Assembly: GCA_963734065.1 (NCBI GenBank)
Contig: CAVTFN010000003.1
Location: 1,364,001 to 1,428,000, forward strand
DNA: 64,000 bases
DNA from: DATBLE01 sp963734065
GTDB lineage: Bacteria; Actinomycetota; Thermoleophilia; Gaiellales; Gaiellaceae
Reading direction: 5' to 3'
The translations under genes were made by a program, and so were the position numbers. This document shows positions 1 through 8,674 of this stretch, in pieces. How positions within the stretch are numbered: position 1 is the first letter of the stretch; each line of letters begins with the position of its first letter. The notes under the pieces were generated by a model. It was not told where the DNA came from, searched no databases, and saw only the letters and a list, made by a program, of their open reading frames with translations.

Positions 1-185
1 GGCTCAACGGGTTCGCCGACGACAAGAACCCGGTCTCGCTCGCGCTCGAATGGGGCGTGCGCAGGCTCGGCGAGCAGCTCGAGCTCCGCACAAAGGCGGG
101 CGTGGCGAAGCCGGTGATCGCCGACCTCTTCCCGGCCTACGACGACGACGGCGGCCTGCTGGTCGCCCTCAGCCCCCGGGCCTGA
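1..185 (+). CDS. C-terminal fragment of an unrecognised protein (5' truncated by window)
   Basis: This is the 3' end of a gene that begins before the window. Frame 3 is open from base 3 and reads about 60 codons to a TGA at 183-185, ending in DDDGGLLVALSPRA. I see no motif that names a family. Its last 17 bp overlap the end of the convergent acetyltransferase gene. Codon use is like its neighbours (strong G/C at third positions), so I take it as coding; the function is unknown. Confidence 0.5.
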   Translation, partial: LNGFADDKNPVSLALEWGVRRLGEQLELRTKAGVAKPVIADLFPAYDDDGGLLVALSPRA

Positions 186-651
186 CCTTCACGAAGCGGC
201 GCACCTTGGTGCCGGGCTCGTCCTCCTCGAAGCCGGCGCGGAGCAGCGCCCGGATCGAGGCTTCGTTGCCGGGGAGCGTCTGCGCCCGCACGTGGTCGAC
301 ATCCGGTTGCGCCAGCGACCACGCGGTCAGCGCGGCGATCGCCTCGGTCGCGTAGCCCTGCCGCCTCGCGGAGGGGACGATCGCGTAGCCGATCATGACC
401 ACGCCTCCGCGCGGCGGCGCGACGAAGCCGATCTCGCCGATCACTCGGTCATCCTCCCGGCGGACGACGAAGTGGAAGCCGTACGCCTGGTCGCCGTGGC
501 GCAGGTACAGCCCGACGCCGTCCCGGGTGTCGGGCAGCGGGTAGCCGGGCGCGTACGTCCAGGGGGCAGGCAACCCGCCGGCACCGAGCAGCTCTGCCTC
601 CTCGCCGGTCAGGGCGTGCAGACGGAGCCGTGACGTTTCCAGGTCGGGCAC
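169..651 (-). CDS. GNAT-family N-acetyltransferase
   Basis: A 160-residue protein that by family transfers an acetyl group from acetyl-CoA to an amine; the substrate cannot be told. It opens with MPDLETSRLRLHAL, the typical strand-one start of RimJ/RimL-like GNATs, and carries the acetyl-CoA loop around residues 105-115 (YAIVPSARRQGYATEAIAAL, i.e. the R-x-x-G-x-A/G pattern). The C-terminal NEASIRALLRAGFEE is the usual SxxllekxGF motif. It is a single-domain protein of normal length. It converges with the truncated gene at the window start and lies 9 bp downstream of nth on the same strand. Confidence 0.85.
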   Translation of the reverse strand: MPDLETSRLRLHALTGEEAELLGAGGLPAPWTYAPGYPLPDTRDGVGLYLRHGDQAYGFHFVVRREDDRVIGEIGFVAPPRGGVVMIGYAIVPSARRQGYATEAIAALTAWSLAQPDVDHVRAQTLPGNEASIRALLRAGFEEDEPGTKVRRFVKVRPGG

Positions 652-660
652 CGGCGGAGG

Positions 661-1329
661 CTATACCCGCGACGAGGGGCAGAGGTCGATCAGCACGCAG
701 TCCGGGCACCGCGGCGCACGGGCGATGCACACGCGCCTGCCGTGCCAGATCAGGAGGTGCGGGAAGATCCCCCAGTGCTCGCGGGGCACGAGCCGCTGGA
801 GGTCGCGCTCGATCTTCACCGGATCGTCCTGGCGCGTCAGGCCGAGGCGCTGCGAGAGCCGGCGGACATGCGTGTCGACGACGACGCCCTGGGGCTCGCC
901 CAGCTCCGCGGCGACCACGTTCGCCGTCTTGCGCGCGACGCCGGGCAGTCGGACGAGCTCCTCGATCCGCCGGGGCACCTGCCCGTCGTACTCCTCGAGC
1001 AGCATCGCCATCGTGCCTCGAATCGCCTTCGCCTTCTGGCGGAAGAACCCGGTGGCGTAGATGTCCCGTTCGAGCTCCTCCGGCGGCACGACGAGGTAGT
1101 CCTCGGGGCGTCGGTACTTCTGGAAGAGCAGCTCGGTCACGCGGTTGACGTTCACGTCGGTCGTCTGGGCCGAGAGCATCACGGAGACCAACAGCTCGAC
1201 GTCAGTGCGGAACCGGAGCGCGATCCCGGCGTCCGCGTGCTCGGCCTTCAGCCGCTCGATGATCGGCAGGATGCGGTCGCGCTTCGGCCCAACGCGCTTG
1301 CGGGCTTCCCGGACAAAGCTCCTCGGCAT
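661..1329 (-). CDS. nth: Endonuclease III (DNA glycosylase/AP lyase)
   Basis: Base-excision repair enzyme that removes oxidised pyrimidines and nicks the abasic site. The 222-residue protein has the whole HhH-GPD fold: LLVSVMLSAQTTDVNVN near residue 50, the helix-hairpin-helix LPGVARKTANVV around residue 120 with the catalytic lysine, the catalytic aspartate in VVVDTHVRRLSQRLG, and the 4Fe-4S ligands in the C-terminal pattern C-x6-C-x2-C-x5-C (CIARAPRCPDCVLIDLC). I start it at the ATG at 1329 (MPRSFVREARKRVG); a longer open frame to 1686 exists but only overlaps the TMEM175 gene antisense-like in another frame. The upstream TMEM175 stop is 14 bp away. Confidence 0.93.
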   Translation of the reverse strand: MPRSFVREARKRVGPKRDRILPIIERLKAEHADAGIALRFRTDVELLVSVMLSAQTTDVNVNRVTELLFQKYRRPEDYLVVPPEELERDIYATGFFRQKAKAIRGTMAMLLEEYDGQVPRRIEELVRLPGVARKTANVVAAELGEPQGVVVDTHVRRLSQRLGLTRQDDPVKIERDLQRLVPREHWGIFPHLLIWHGRRVCIARAPRCPDCVLIDLCPSSRV

Positions 1330-1343
1330 CGTGCAGGGCCGAA

Positions 1344-1973
1344 CTAGGACCTGAACGGGCTCACGCGCCCGGAGATCACGGAGAAGAGCTGGGCGGCGAA
1401 GATCAGCGCGATGCTCACGTACGTGTCGACGACGCAGAAGGCGAAGCAGACGGCGTAGACGAGCTGGTAGCCGCCGATGCGCCGCTTGTGCAGCGCAACT
1501 GCTTCGTCCTCGTCGAGGAAGCGCATCCGCTCGGCGTAGGCGATGCTCGCGTAGAGCAAGGCGCCGAGGGCGGCCAGGTTGGCCCAGTAGACGGCGAGCG
1601 CGAGCCGCTCGCGGACGAACTCCGCGAGCAGCGACGTCGAGAACGGCATCAGCGCCACGGCACACAGGAAGGCGACGTGGATCCACGCAAGGCGCCGGTC
1701 GCCGCGCTCGAACTGGCTCAGCTGGGCCTGCTGTCCAAGCCAGAAGATCCCGAGCGTCAGGAAGCTCATGAAGTAGGTCAGAAACTGCGGGCCGAGACCG
1801 GTGAGGGCATGCCAGAGCGCGGTCTCCGAGCCGTGCGCCTCGCGCGCCGGCACCCGGAGGTCGAGCACCAGCAGCGTCATCGCCACCGCGAAGATCCCGT
1901 CGCTCAGAGCGGCCAGCCGGTCGAGGCTGCGGCCCGCGATCAGGTCGTACGTTCCGGCCGCCCGGTTCCGCAC
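1344..1973 (-). CDS. TMEM175-family potassium channel-like membrane protein (DUF1211)
   Basis: A 209-residue integral membrane protein with about six hydrophobic segments. The first helix holds the family signature, RLAALSDGIFAVAMTLLVLD, equivalent to the R-x3-FSDGxFAIAxTLL motif of bacterial TMEM175 (here FSDG is LSDG). Bacterial homologues form tetrameric K+-permeable channels; selectivity cannot be judged from sequence alone. It lies 3 bp downstream of the addA stop and 14 bp upstream of nth, so it may be co-transcribed with both. Length is normal for the single-repeat bacterial form. Confidence 0.82.
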   Translation of the reverse strand: MRNRAAGTYDLIAGRSLDRLAALSDGIFAVAMTLLVLDLRVPAREAHGSETALWHALTGLGPQFLTYFMSFLTLGIFWLGQQAQLSQFERGDRRLAWIHVAFLCAVALMPFSTSLLAEFVRERLALAVYWANLAALGALLYASIAYAERMRFLDEDEAVALHKRRIGGYQLVYAVCFAFCVVDTYVSIALIFAAQLFSVISGRVSPFRS

Positions 1974-1976
1974 CGC

Positions 1977-4900
1977 CTAGCCCTCGTAACCGAGCAGCGC
2001 CGGGCCGGCGCAGACCACGTCGAGCGCCGGGCAGCCGGCGCAGGCGAACTCGCTCGGGCGCGGCGGGAAGACCCCGGCCTGGATCCGCTCGATCGCCGCA
2101 GAGAGCTCGGCCTCGAGCACGGGCAGCTCGTCATGCCGGAACCTCGCCTCGACCGGCTCGTCCGGGCGCTCCAGGAACTGGTAGACGACCTCGACCTCCT
2201 CGGCGCCCCCCCGGAAGCAGGCGATCGCGTACACCAGGCGCTGGAGCCGGTACTCGGCGTCGAAGATCTCGGCCGGCGACAGCTCGCCGAGCAGATTCGA
2301 CTTGAAGTCGGCGACGAGCGCGCGGCCGTCCTCGAGCTGCAGCACGTCGAGCACCCCGTGGAAGAGCACGCCGTCGTGCTCGAACGCGAACGGCTGCTCC
2401 GACGACACGCCGTCGAGGGCTGCCAGCCGCGCCGCGAGCGCCGAGCCGCAGTAGGCGTCGACCAGCGCGCCGATGCGCCCCAGCTCCTCGGCGGTCGCGC
2501 CCGGGTACCAGCCCAGCACCTGGTCGAGCGACGGCTTCGCCGGCGCGGCCAGATCGACGCGCTCGAGCAGGCGGTGCACCGAGTCGCCGATCTCGCTCGC
2601 CGCCATCCCCGCGTGGCCGCCGATCCGGCCGCTTCCTCCGTCCACCGGTCTCATCCCGGCCAGACGCTCGGCGTAGAAGCGGTACGGGCAGCGCTCGAAC
2701 AGTGCGAGCGCCGAGTACGAGAGGCGGCGGACGGGCTCGACCGCCGGCACCGCGACCGGCTCGAGCTGCGGCAGCTCCGGAACCGTCGTTGCCCGCTGTG
2801 ACACCTCTGCCTCGAACAGCGACAGCTGCGCCACTGCCGGCGGCTGCTCCGGCTCCGGTGCCGGCTCGGGCTCGAAGCGGTCGACCCGCACCCGGAGCCG
2901 GGCCTCGCCCCGCACGACCTCACCGTCCTCGAGCTCGCCCAGCTCGAGCCGGTCGAGCACCCAGCCGATCGGCGTCTTCGGGTCGCGACGCGACGCGTCG
3001 ATCGAACCGGCGATGATCAGCCTGTCGATCGCCCGCGTCATCGCTACGTAGTACAGGCGGAGCCGCTCGGATTCGGCTGCGACCTCCTCGGCATCCCGCA
3101 CCGCGTCGTACTCGAACGCGGCGACGCGCCGGCCCGTGAGCGGATCGACCACCTTGAAGCCGAATCGGCCGTCGGGCAGGCAGATGATCTCCTCGCCCCT
3201 CGTCGACATCCGCTCCCGGCCGGCGTCGGCGACGACGACCACCTTGAACTCGAGGCCCTTGGCAGCGTGGATGGTCAGCAGGCGGACGGCCCTCGCGCCT
3301 TCCTCCTCCGCGACCGCCTCGAGCTCCTTCACCCCGGCGGCGTCCTGCTCGGAGACGAAGCGGACGAACCCCTCGACGTCGGCGCCGCGCAGCTCCTCGT
3401 AGGAGCGGGCGAGGCGCGCGAGCTTGCGCAGGTTGGCGTAGCGGCGGCGGCCGTCCCACTGGGCGAGAACCGCGAGGTCGTAGTCGTGCTCGACCACGAT
3501 CTGCTCGCAGAGGCGTTCGAGGCCGACGGTGCCCGCGAGCCCCGTCAGCCGCTCGTAACGCTGCCGGAACGCCTGGAGCAGCCGCCTGTCGCGCTCGGAC
3601 AGGCCCTCGGGGAGCCCTTTCTCGACGGCGGTGAACAGCGGTCGGCGCGTCGCGTTCCGCCGCAGGACGACGAGGCCGTCGTTCGAGACGCCGACGAACG
3701 GCGAGGCGAGCACGGTGACGAACGCCTCGTCGTCATAGCGGTTGTGGATCAACCGCAGGTAGCCGAGCAGGTCGACGACCTGCTGTTGGCCGAAGTAGCC
3801 ACGCCCGGTCGCGCGATAGGTCGGCAGGTCGACCGCGCGCAACGCCTCCTCGTACTGCTCGGCGTCGGTGCCGGCCGCGAAGAGGAGGACGATCTCGCCC
3901 GGCTCCGCCTCGCCCTCGTCGACGAGCTCGCGCACGCGGCGGGCGACGGCCCTCGCCTCGCCGGCCCGCCACGTCACGCCGGTGTCCTTGTAGCTCGCCT
4001 TGTCGGTGACGAGCAGCTCGACCGCAGGCCCGGACGCCGGATCGGGGAAGCGCCCAGCGGCGACGAGCTTCTGGAACTCGTCCCCGAAGGTGGCGCCGAA
4101 CAGCTCGTTGACGACGGCGAGCACCTCCGGCCGCGACCGCCAGTTCTGCGTCAGCGGCAGCACCTCGCCGACCTGCTCCCGCCGCTCCTTGAAGACCTCG
4201 ACGTCGGCGTGGCGGAAGCGGTAGATCGACTGGAACTCGTCCCCGACGAAGAACAGCTCCCCCCGGGCGATCAGGTCGATCAGCTCGCACTGCAGCCGGT
4301 TCGTGTCCTGGAACTCGTCGACGCAGACCTGGCGGAAGCGCAGCTGCTCGCGCTCGCGGATCGTGGCGTCGTCGCGGAGCAGGTTGCGCGCGCGAAGCTG
4401 CAAGTCCTCGAAGTCGAGCGCGGACTCCCGGTCCTTCGCCGCCCGGTACGAGCGCTCGAACGACTGGAGCAACCGCTCGAGCAGCGCGCGGTCCCGCGCG
4501 GCGACGGCGTTCAGGGCGGCCTGCTCCAGGGCCTTGCGCGCCTCCTCGTAGTCGTCGTCGCCCCTGACCGCGTAGCCGGAGAGATCGAGGAGCGCCTCGG
4601 GCTGCGGGCGCCGCCCGAGCAGCTCGACCAGCCGCGCGGCCTCGTCCGATACGCCGGCTGTCTCCACGACTCGTGCCGCTGCCTCGTCCACCCCGGGGGC
4701 GTCGCCGATCGGGAGCTCCAGCTCGCGACCGGCAGCCCGCAACGTCTCGTAGACGCTCGTCAGCATCCGCCGGAGGGCGGCCGAGCCATAGGTTGCGAGC
4801 AGCGCGAGCCGGTCCGGCTGCTCGCCGCCACAGAACTCGGTCAGCGCCTCCTCGAACGCCTCGGCCCTGAGCACGGCCGCCTGGCTCTCGTCGAGCACGC

Positions 4901-5249
4901 GGAAGCGGGGGTCGAGGCCGGCCGCGAACGGATGCTGCTTCAGCAGCCGCAGGCAGAAGCCGTGGATGGTCGAGATCCAGGCGCCGTCGAGCTCGCGGGT
5001 CAGCTCGCGTTGTCCGAGCTCCGCCAGCCGTGCGCGGATGCGCGAGCGCAGCTCGGCGGCGGCCCGTTCCGTGTAGGTGATGACCAGGATCGAGCCGACG
5101 TCGACGCCGCTGTCGATCGCGCGGACGAACCGCTCGACCAGCACGGCCGTCTTGCCGGTGCCCGCACCGGCGGAGACGAAGACGAGCCCCTCGGCCTCGA
5201 TCGCGGCGTGCTGCTCCGGGGTCGGTGGGCGCCGCGCTGTGGCAGCCAC
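1977..5249 (-). CDS. AddA-like UvrD/Rep helicase with C-terminal RecB-type nuclease
   Basis: The motor subunit of a double-strand-break end-processing complex. The 1090-residue protein has Walker A at residues 26-34 (SAGAGTGKT), helicase motif II VDEFQDTN, GDEFQSIYRFR, and late motifs VTIHAAKGLEFKVV-like and YVAMTRAIDRLI. The C-terminal domain has the nuclease core GVLDVLQLEDG...ALVADFKSN. Cysteines C854 (FERCPYRFY), C1070, C1073 and C1080 form the four-cysteine pattern that holds an iron-sulfur cluster in AddB/Cas4-type nucleases. I chose the GTG at 5249, which has GGAGGGG about 9 nt upstream and lies 6 bp after the addB-like stop; the open frame runs much further upstream but is then only a shadow of addB. 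Co-transcribed with the next gene upstream. Confidence 0.88.
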   Translation of the reverse strand: MAATARRPPTPEQHAAIEAEGLVFVSAGAGTGKTAVLVERFVRAIDSGVDVGSILVITYTERAAAELRSRIRARLAELGQRELTRELDGAWISTIHGFCLRLLKQHPFAAGLDPRFRVLDESQAAVLRAEAFEEALTEFCGGEQPDRLALLATYGSAALRRMLTSVYETLRAAGRELELPIGDAPGVDEAAARVVETAGVSDEAARLVELLGRRPQPEALLDLSGYAVRGDDDYEEARKALEQAALNAVAARDRALLERLLQSFERSYRAAKDRESALDFEDLQLRARNLLRDDATIREREQLRFRQVCVDEFQDTNRLQCELIDLIARGELFFVGDEFQSIYRFRHADVEVFKERREQVGEVLPLTQNWRSRPEVLAVVNELFGATFGDEFQKLVAAGRFPDPASGPAVELLVTDKASYKDTGVTWRAGEARAVARRVRELVDEGEAEPGEIVLLFAAGTDAEQYEEALRAVDLPTYRATGRGYFGQQQVVDLLGYLRLIHNRYDDEAFVTVLASPFVGVSNDGLVVLRRNATRRPLFTAVEKGLPEGLSERDRRLLQAFRQRYERLTGLAGTVGLERLCEQIVVEHDYDLAVLAQWDGRRRYANLRKLARLARSYEELRGADVEGFVRFVSEQDAAGVKELEAVAEEEGARAVRLLTIHAAKGLEFKVVVVADAGRERMSTRGEEIICLPDGRFGFKVVDPLTGRRVAAFEYDAVRDAEEVAAESERLRLYYVAMTRAIDRLIIAGSIDASRRDPKTPIGWVLDRLELGELEDGEVVRGEARLRVRVDRFEPEPAPEPEQPPAVAQLSLFEAEVSQRATTVPELPQLEPVAVPAVEPVRRLSYSALALFERCPYRFYAERLAGMRPVDGGSGRIGGHAGMAASEIGDSVHRLLERVDLAAPAKPSLDQVLGWYPGATAEELGRIGALVDAYCGSALAARLAALDGVSSEQPFAFEHDGVLFHGVLDVLQLEDGRALVADFKSNLLGELSPAEIFDAEYRLQRLVYAIACFRGGAEEVEVVYQFLERPDEPVEARFRHDELPVLEAELSAAIERIQAGVFPPRPSEFACAGCPALDVVCAGPALLGYEG

Positions 5250-5254
5250 GGTCG

Positions 5255-8182
5255 CTAGCCCCTCCCCACCCGGCACATCGAGCCGAGCTTGCACCAGGTC
5301 GGGCACGAGCCCTCGCGTGGGTCGTGCTTCACGTCGCCCTCGCGGATGCGGGCGACCATCCGGCGGCCGACGTCCTGGGCGCGCTCGACCTTCGCCCAGA
5401 AGTCCTCCTCGTCGACGTAGTCGCGCGCCGCGTAGCCGGGCACGCCGTCCGCGCGGGCCGAGGCACGCAGCAGACCCCGCGCCTTGCGGTCGCCGGCCAG
5501 CGGCCGGTACAGCCCGCCGAGAGGCTCGACGCCGACCAGGTCGCGCAGGACGAGCATGTACAGCGGGATCTGGAGACGCAGCTCGCGCTCGATCTCGGCC
5601 GCCGTGTGCGCCTTCTTGCCGGACTTGTAGTCCCAGACGATGCCGCGCGCCGAGAATGGGTCGAGGTCGATGCGATCGATCTTCCCCGAGAGCTGGAACG
5701 TCTCGAGGTCGAGGCCCCGCTGGAGCTCGGGAGCCGACCGTTCCGAGCCGAACGAGACCTCGAACTTGCGCGGCACGAGCGGGAGGTCCGACTCGGCCTC
5801 CGCGCGCACGAGCGCCTCGAGGTCGCGCCAGAGCGTCTGGCGCAGCTCGCTGCGCTGGAGGTCGGTGAGCTCGAGCCGGCTCTCGGCGCCGCCGGCGATC
5901 GCCTCCGCCAGGCACTCGTCGAGGAACGCGAGCGCGTCGTCGAGCTGCTCGGGCGAGACCTGCTCGCAGCCGAGCCGCTTGGGCAGGCCGGAGAAGAACT
6001 TGAACAGCGCCTGGTGCGCGATCGAGCCGCGCATGCGGGCGTCGACGTCGGCGTCCATCGACTTCGGGTCGATCATCCGCTCGACGAACCAGATCGACGA
6101 GCAGCCCGCGAACGCCTCCAGCTCGGTGACGCCGAACATCGCGCGCGACGAGAGCGACTCCAGCACCATCGGGTCGGTGAGCCGGGTCGGCCGGCGGAAG
6201 GCGCCGACCGCGCGCGCCAGGCGGCGCTCCCAGCCGTTCGCCTCCGCAATCGCCTCGGCGGCGGAGCGGTCGGTGGTCGACAGCCACGAGACGGCACGGA
6301 GCCGCTCGCGTTCGCTGGGCGCGCCCTCCACCGGCCACACGAGCTCGGAGAGCGCGCGCCTCCGGGTCACGCGCGGCAGATCGTCGGGACGGAGGACGGT
6401 CCCGACGTCCTCCCAGAACGGGCTCGGCTGGCGCGGGGCACCGTCGTCGGTCGCGGCCTCGCGGACGAGATAGAGCCGTCGCGACGGTCGCGTGCAGGCC
6501 GTGTAGAAGAGGTAACGGGCGCGCGAGACCGGGTCGGGCTTCGCGAGCCGGGCGCGGTCGCCGAGCTCGCGTCTCCGATCGTCGTCGAGGAACGGCGAGC
6601 TCTGGGCGCGCTGCGGGAAGACGCCCTCCTCGAGCCCGAGGACGAACACGACCTCTGCGCGGCGCGTGCGCGCGCGCAGCAGGTCGAGCACGGTCACGTG
6701 CCCGGGGCGCACGGAGCCGAGCCAGACCTGCGCCCTCTCCAGCGACGCGACCAGCTCCTCGGTCGAGAGCTCCGAGCCGCGCTCGACCCAGGCCTCGAGC
6801 TCGTCCAGCAACGCAACCACGGTCTGGTATGTCCGCAGGTCGATCCGCGCCTCCTGCGACGCGGGCGGAGCGTCGAGCCCGTAGGCCGAACGCAGCATCG
6901 AGGCTGCGAGCTCCCGGACGGCCGCGATCGACGTGCGTGCCGAGCGCAGACGCTCCAGCGCAACGAGCGGCTGGCCGCGGAGCTCCACGATCGTCGCCTC
7001 GAGGCGCTCGGGCGAGCGGATCCCCCGGCCGCGGAGCCGGCCCTCGAGGAAGTCGGCATGGGCACGCGCGAGGCCGGAGTACGGTGAGCGCAGGAAGCCG
7101 AACAGGTCGCGCCGGCCTCCGCCGAGCCAGGCGTAGCGGAGCAGCGCGAGCAGCGCCCGACCGAGAGAGGTCTGCGCGGTCCTCACCGTCGCGTCGAGCC
7201 CGTACGGAACGCCGAACGCTCCGAACGCTGCCTCGAGCGGCGCCCGGACGCGCTCCACCGACGGGCAGACGACCAGGATCTCCTCGGGCGACGTGCCGGA
7301 CCGGAGGAGCTGGAGGATCTCGTCGGCGACGAGCTCGAGGGTTGCGCGGGTGCCGGCCCCCTCGAGGAAACGAATCGCGCCCTCGGCGGGCGGCGCCGGC
7401 GGCGGCATGTCCTCGAACAACGCACGCTCCAGATGCGCAAGCGCCGGATGCGCGTACTCGGCGTAGCGCGGCGGCAGCTCCTCGATCCGGCCCGCCGCCA
7501 GCGCCGTCAGGTCGGTGGCGGTGCGCTCGAGCGACGCGAACGCGAGCCGGCCGGGCTCGTACTGCAGCGACACCGTGACGTCCGCGCGGCCGGCAAACGC
7601 CTCGAGCAGGCGCCACTGCGCCCCGCTCAGATCCTCGAAGCCGTAGGCGTAGACCGGCCGGCCGTCCCAGGCGGCGAGCTCGTTCCCGATCCGGGTGGCG
7701 GCGTGGGCACGGCGGAGGTCACGGTCCCAGAGCCCGAGCCGGTCGAGCTCCTCGCGGTAGCGCCGGTAGAGCTGGGCAAGGTCGCCGTCGACGTCGTCGG
7801 GCTCGACCAGCCCCGCTTCGAGCTCCGCGATCGCCGTGCCGAGCGCGTCGCCGAAGCCCGCAAAGCGGGCTGACGCATCGAGGTCGGCGAGCGTGGCGCC
7901 CGCCACGACGCGGCGCAGGATCAGCGACCGCTGCGCGTCGCCGGCGAGCGGACGGGCGGCGCCGTTCCCGCCGGCGATCCGCTCGAAGACGTCGTCGAAT
8001 GTCCCGATCGACCCGCCGAGGAGCGCTCCCGCGCGGGCGAGCAGGTCGCGCTCGACGCGTTCGACGTCCGATCCGGTCGGCACGATCAGGACCGGCTCTC
8101 GGGCCAGATCGGCGAGGTAACGATCGAGGAGCAGGGCCACTTTGCCGGCGTTGGCCGGCCCGGCCAACAACGTCAAGGCCAT
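5255..8182 (-). CDS. AddB-like PD-(D/E)XK nuclease subunit
   Basis: Partner of the AddA-like helicase in recombinational repair. The 975-residue protein has a degraded helicase-like N-terminal half: the P-loop reads GPANAGKV (residues 8-15), with valine where Ser/Thr normally follows the lysine, so ATP hydrolysis is doubtful. The C-terminal nuclease has GKIDRIDLD followed by VWDYKSGKKAHT (the D and DxK of PD-(D/E)XK). C694 (FAGCSSIWFVERMI) with C960, C964 and C970 gives the C...C-x3-C-x5-C arrangement of the AddB iron-sulfur nuclease. ATG start at 8182. The order addB-addA with a short gap is the classic arrangement. It could equally be called a divergent AdnA/AdnB pair. Confidence 0.82.
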   Translation of the reverse strand: MALTLLAGPANAGKVALLLDRYLADLAREPVLIVPTGSDVERVERDLLARAGALLGGSIGTFDDVFERIAGGNGAARPLAGDAQRSLILRRVVAGATLADLDASARFAGFGDALGTAIAELEAGLVEPDDVDGDLAQLYRRYREELDRLGLWDRDLRRAHAATRIGNELAAWDGRPVYAYGFEDLSGAQWRLLEAFAGRADVTVSLQYEPGRLAFASLERTATDLTALAAGRIEELPPRYAEYAHPALAHLERALFEDMPPPAPPAEGAIRFLEGAGTRATLELVADEILQLLRSGTSPEEILVVCPSVERVRAPLEAAFGAFGVPYGLDATVRTAQTSLGRALLALLRYAWLGGGRRDLFGFLRSPYSGLARAHADFLEGRLRGRGIRSPERLEATIVELRGQPLVALERLRSARTSIAAVRELAASMLRSAYGLDAPPASQEARIDLRTYQTVVALLDELEAWVERGSELSTEELVASLERAQVWLGSVRPGHVTVLDLLRARTRRAEVVFVLGLEEGVFPQRAQSSPFLDDDRRRELGDRARLAKPDPVSRARYLFYTACTRPSRRLYLVREAATDDGAPRQPSPFWEDVGTVLRPDDLPRVTRRRALSELVWPVEGAPSERERLRAVSWLSTTDRSAAEAIAEANGWERRLARAVGAFRRPTRLTDPMVLESLSSRAMFGVTELEAFAGCSSIWFVERMIDPKSMDADVDARMRGSIAHQALFKFFSGLPKRLGCEQVSPEQLDDALAFLDECLAEAIAGGAESRLELTDLQRSELRQTLWRDLEALVRAEAESDLPLVPRKFEVSFGSERSAPELQRGLDLETFQLSGKIDRIDLDPFSARGIVWDYKSGKKAHTAAEIERELRLQIPLYMLVLRDLVGVEPLGGLYRPLAGDRKARGLLRASARADGVPGYAARDYVDEEDFWAKVERAQDVGRRMVARIREGDVKHDPREGSCPTWCKLGSMCRVGRG

Positions 8183-8254
8183 CGACCCATACTAGTCCCG
8201 GCTTCCGACGGCCCCGCTTGCGAGGCCGGCCGCAAAAGCCGTAATCAGCGCGAA

Positions 8255-8296
8255 AAACGAAGCTCTTCCGGAGGCGGGACGGTGCCCCGCCTCCGG
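8255..8296 (-). terminator. Rho-independent terminator of the small zinc-ribbon gene
   Basis: An 11-bp perfect stem, CCGGAGGCGGG at 8268-8278 and its complement at 8286-8296, with a 7-nt loop. On the minus strand it follows the stop of the 8303-8500 gene by only 7 bp and is itself followed within 12 nt by TTCGTTTTTC, giving the U-run. Confidence 0.75.
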
Positions 8297-8302
8297 GCGA
8301 GG

Positions 8303-8500
8303 TCAGGCGGCTACCGACTTCGGCTTGCGCCCGCGGCGGGCGGTCGCACGTCCGGGCAGGCCGGTCGCGCAGGAATCACAGAGATCGGCTTCCTTTGCGC
8401 CGCGCCGTGCATCGGAAAAGGACAGGCGCATCGTCGCGCCCTTTCCTTCGTCGACTTCCCTGCCGCAGTTGTCGCAGACGAGTACGGTCTTGCGTGCCAA
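8303..8500 (-). CDS. Small zinc-ribbon protein with RGRKP tail
   Basis: A 65-residue protein of no assigned function. Two cysteine pairs, CDNCG near the N-terminus and CDSC about 35 residues later, suggest a zinc ribbon; the tail RATARRGRKPKSVAA is basic and contains RGRKP, close to an AT-hook. This layout suggests a small nucleic-acid-binding protein, by inference. The start is TTG at 8500: GGAGG lies 6 nt upstream (GGAGGATCGAATTG), which is decisive; the frame continues upstream but without a ribosome-binding site. It is monocistronic, with its own terminator. Confidence 0.7.
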   Translation of the reverse strand: MARKTVLVCDNCGREVDEGKGATMRLSFSDARRGAKEADLCDSCATGLPGRATARRGRKPKSVAA

Positions 8501-8674
8501 TTCGATCCTCCGAGTTTCGCGGGTCGGGATACGAAGCGTAGCGAAATGACAACCGGAATGAGGGTTGGAAATGGCGCAGTCGCCGACTGCTCCCAGCGGG
8601 GAATTCGGCGCCTCCGGCGCGGCCACGGCTTCACGTACGCCGACGAGGACGGGCCCGCCTGAGAGAATCACGCC

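Noticed and set aside
5250..7616. An open frame joining the AddA-like gene to a 789-residue N-terminal part, as if AddB and AddA were fused
   Set aside because: The extra part is an Arg/Ala-rich shadow of the addB-like frame; a GTG with a strong ribosome-binding site at 5249 is the real start.
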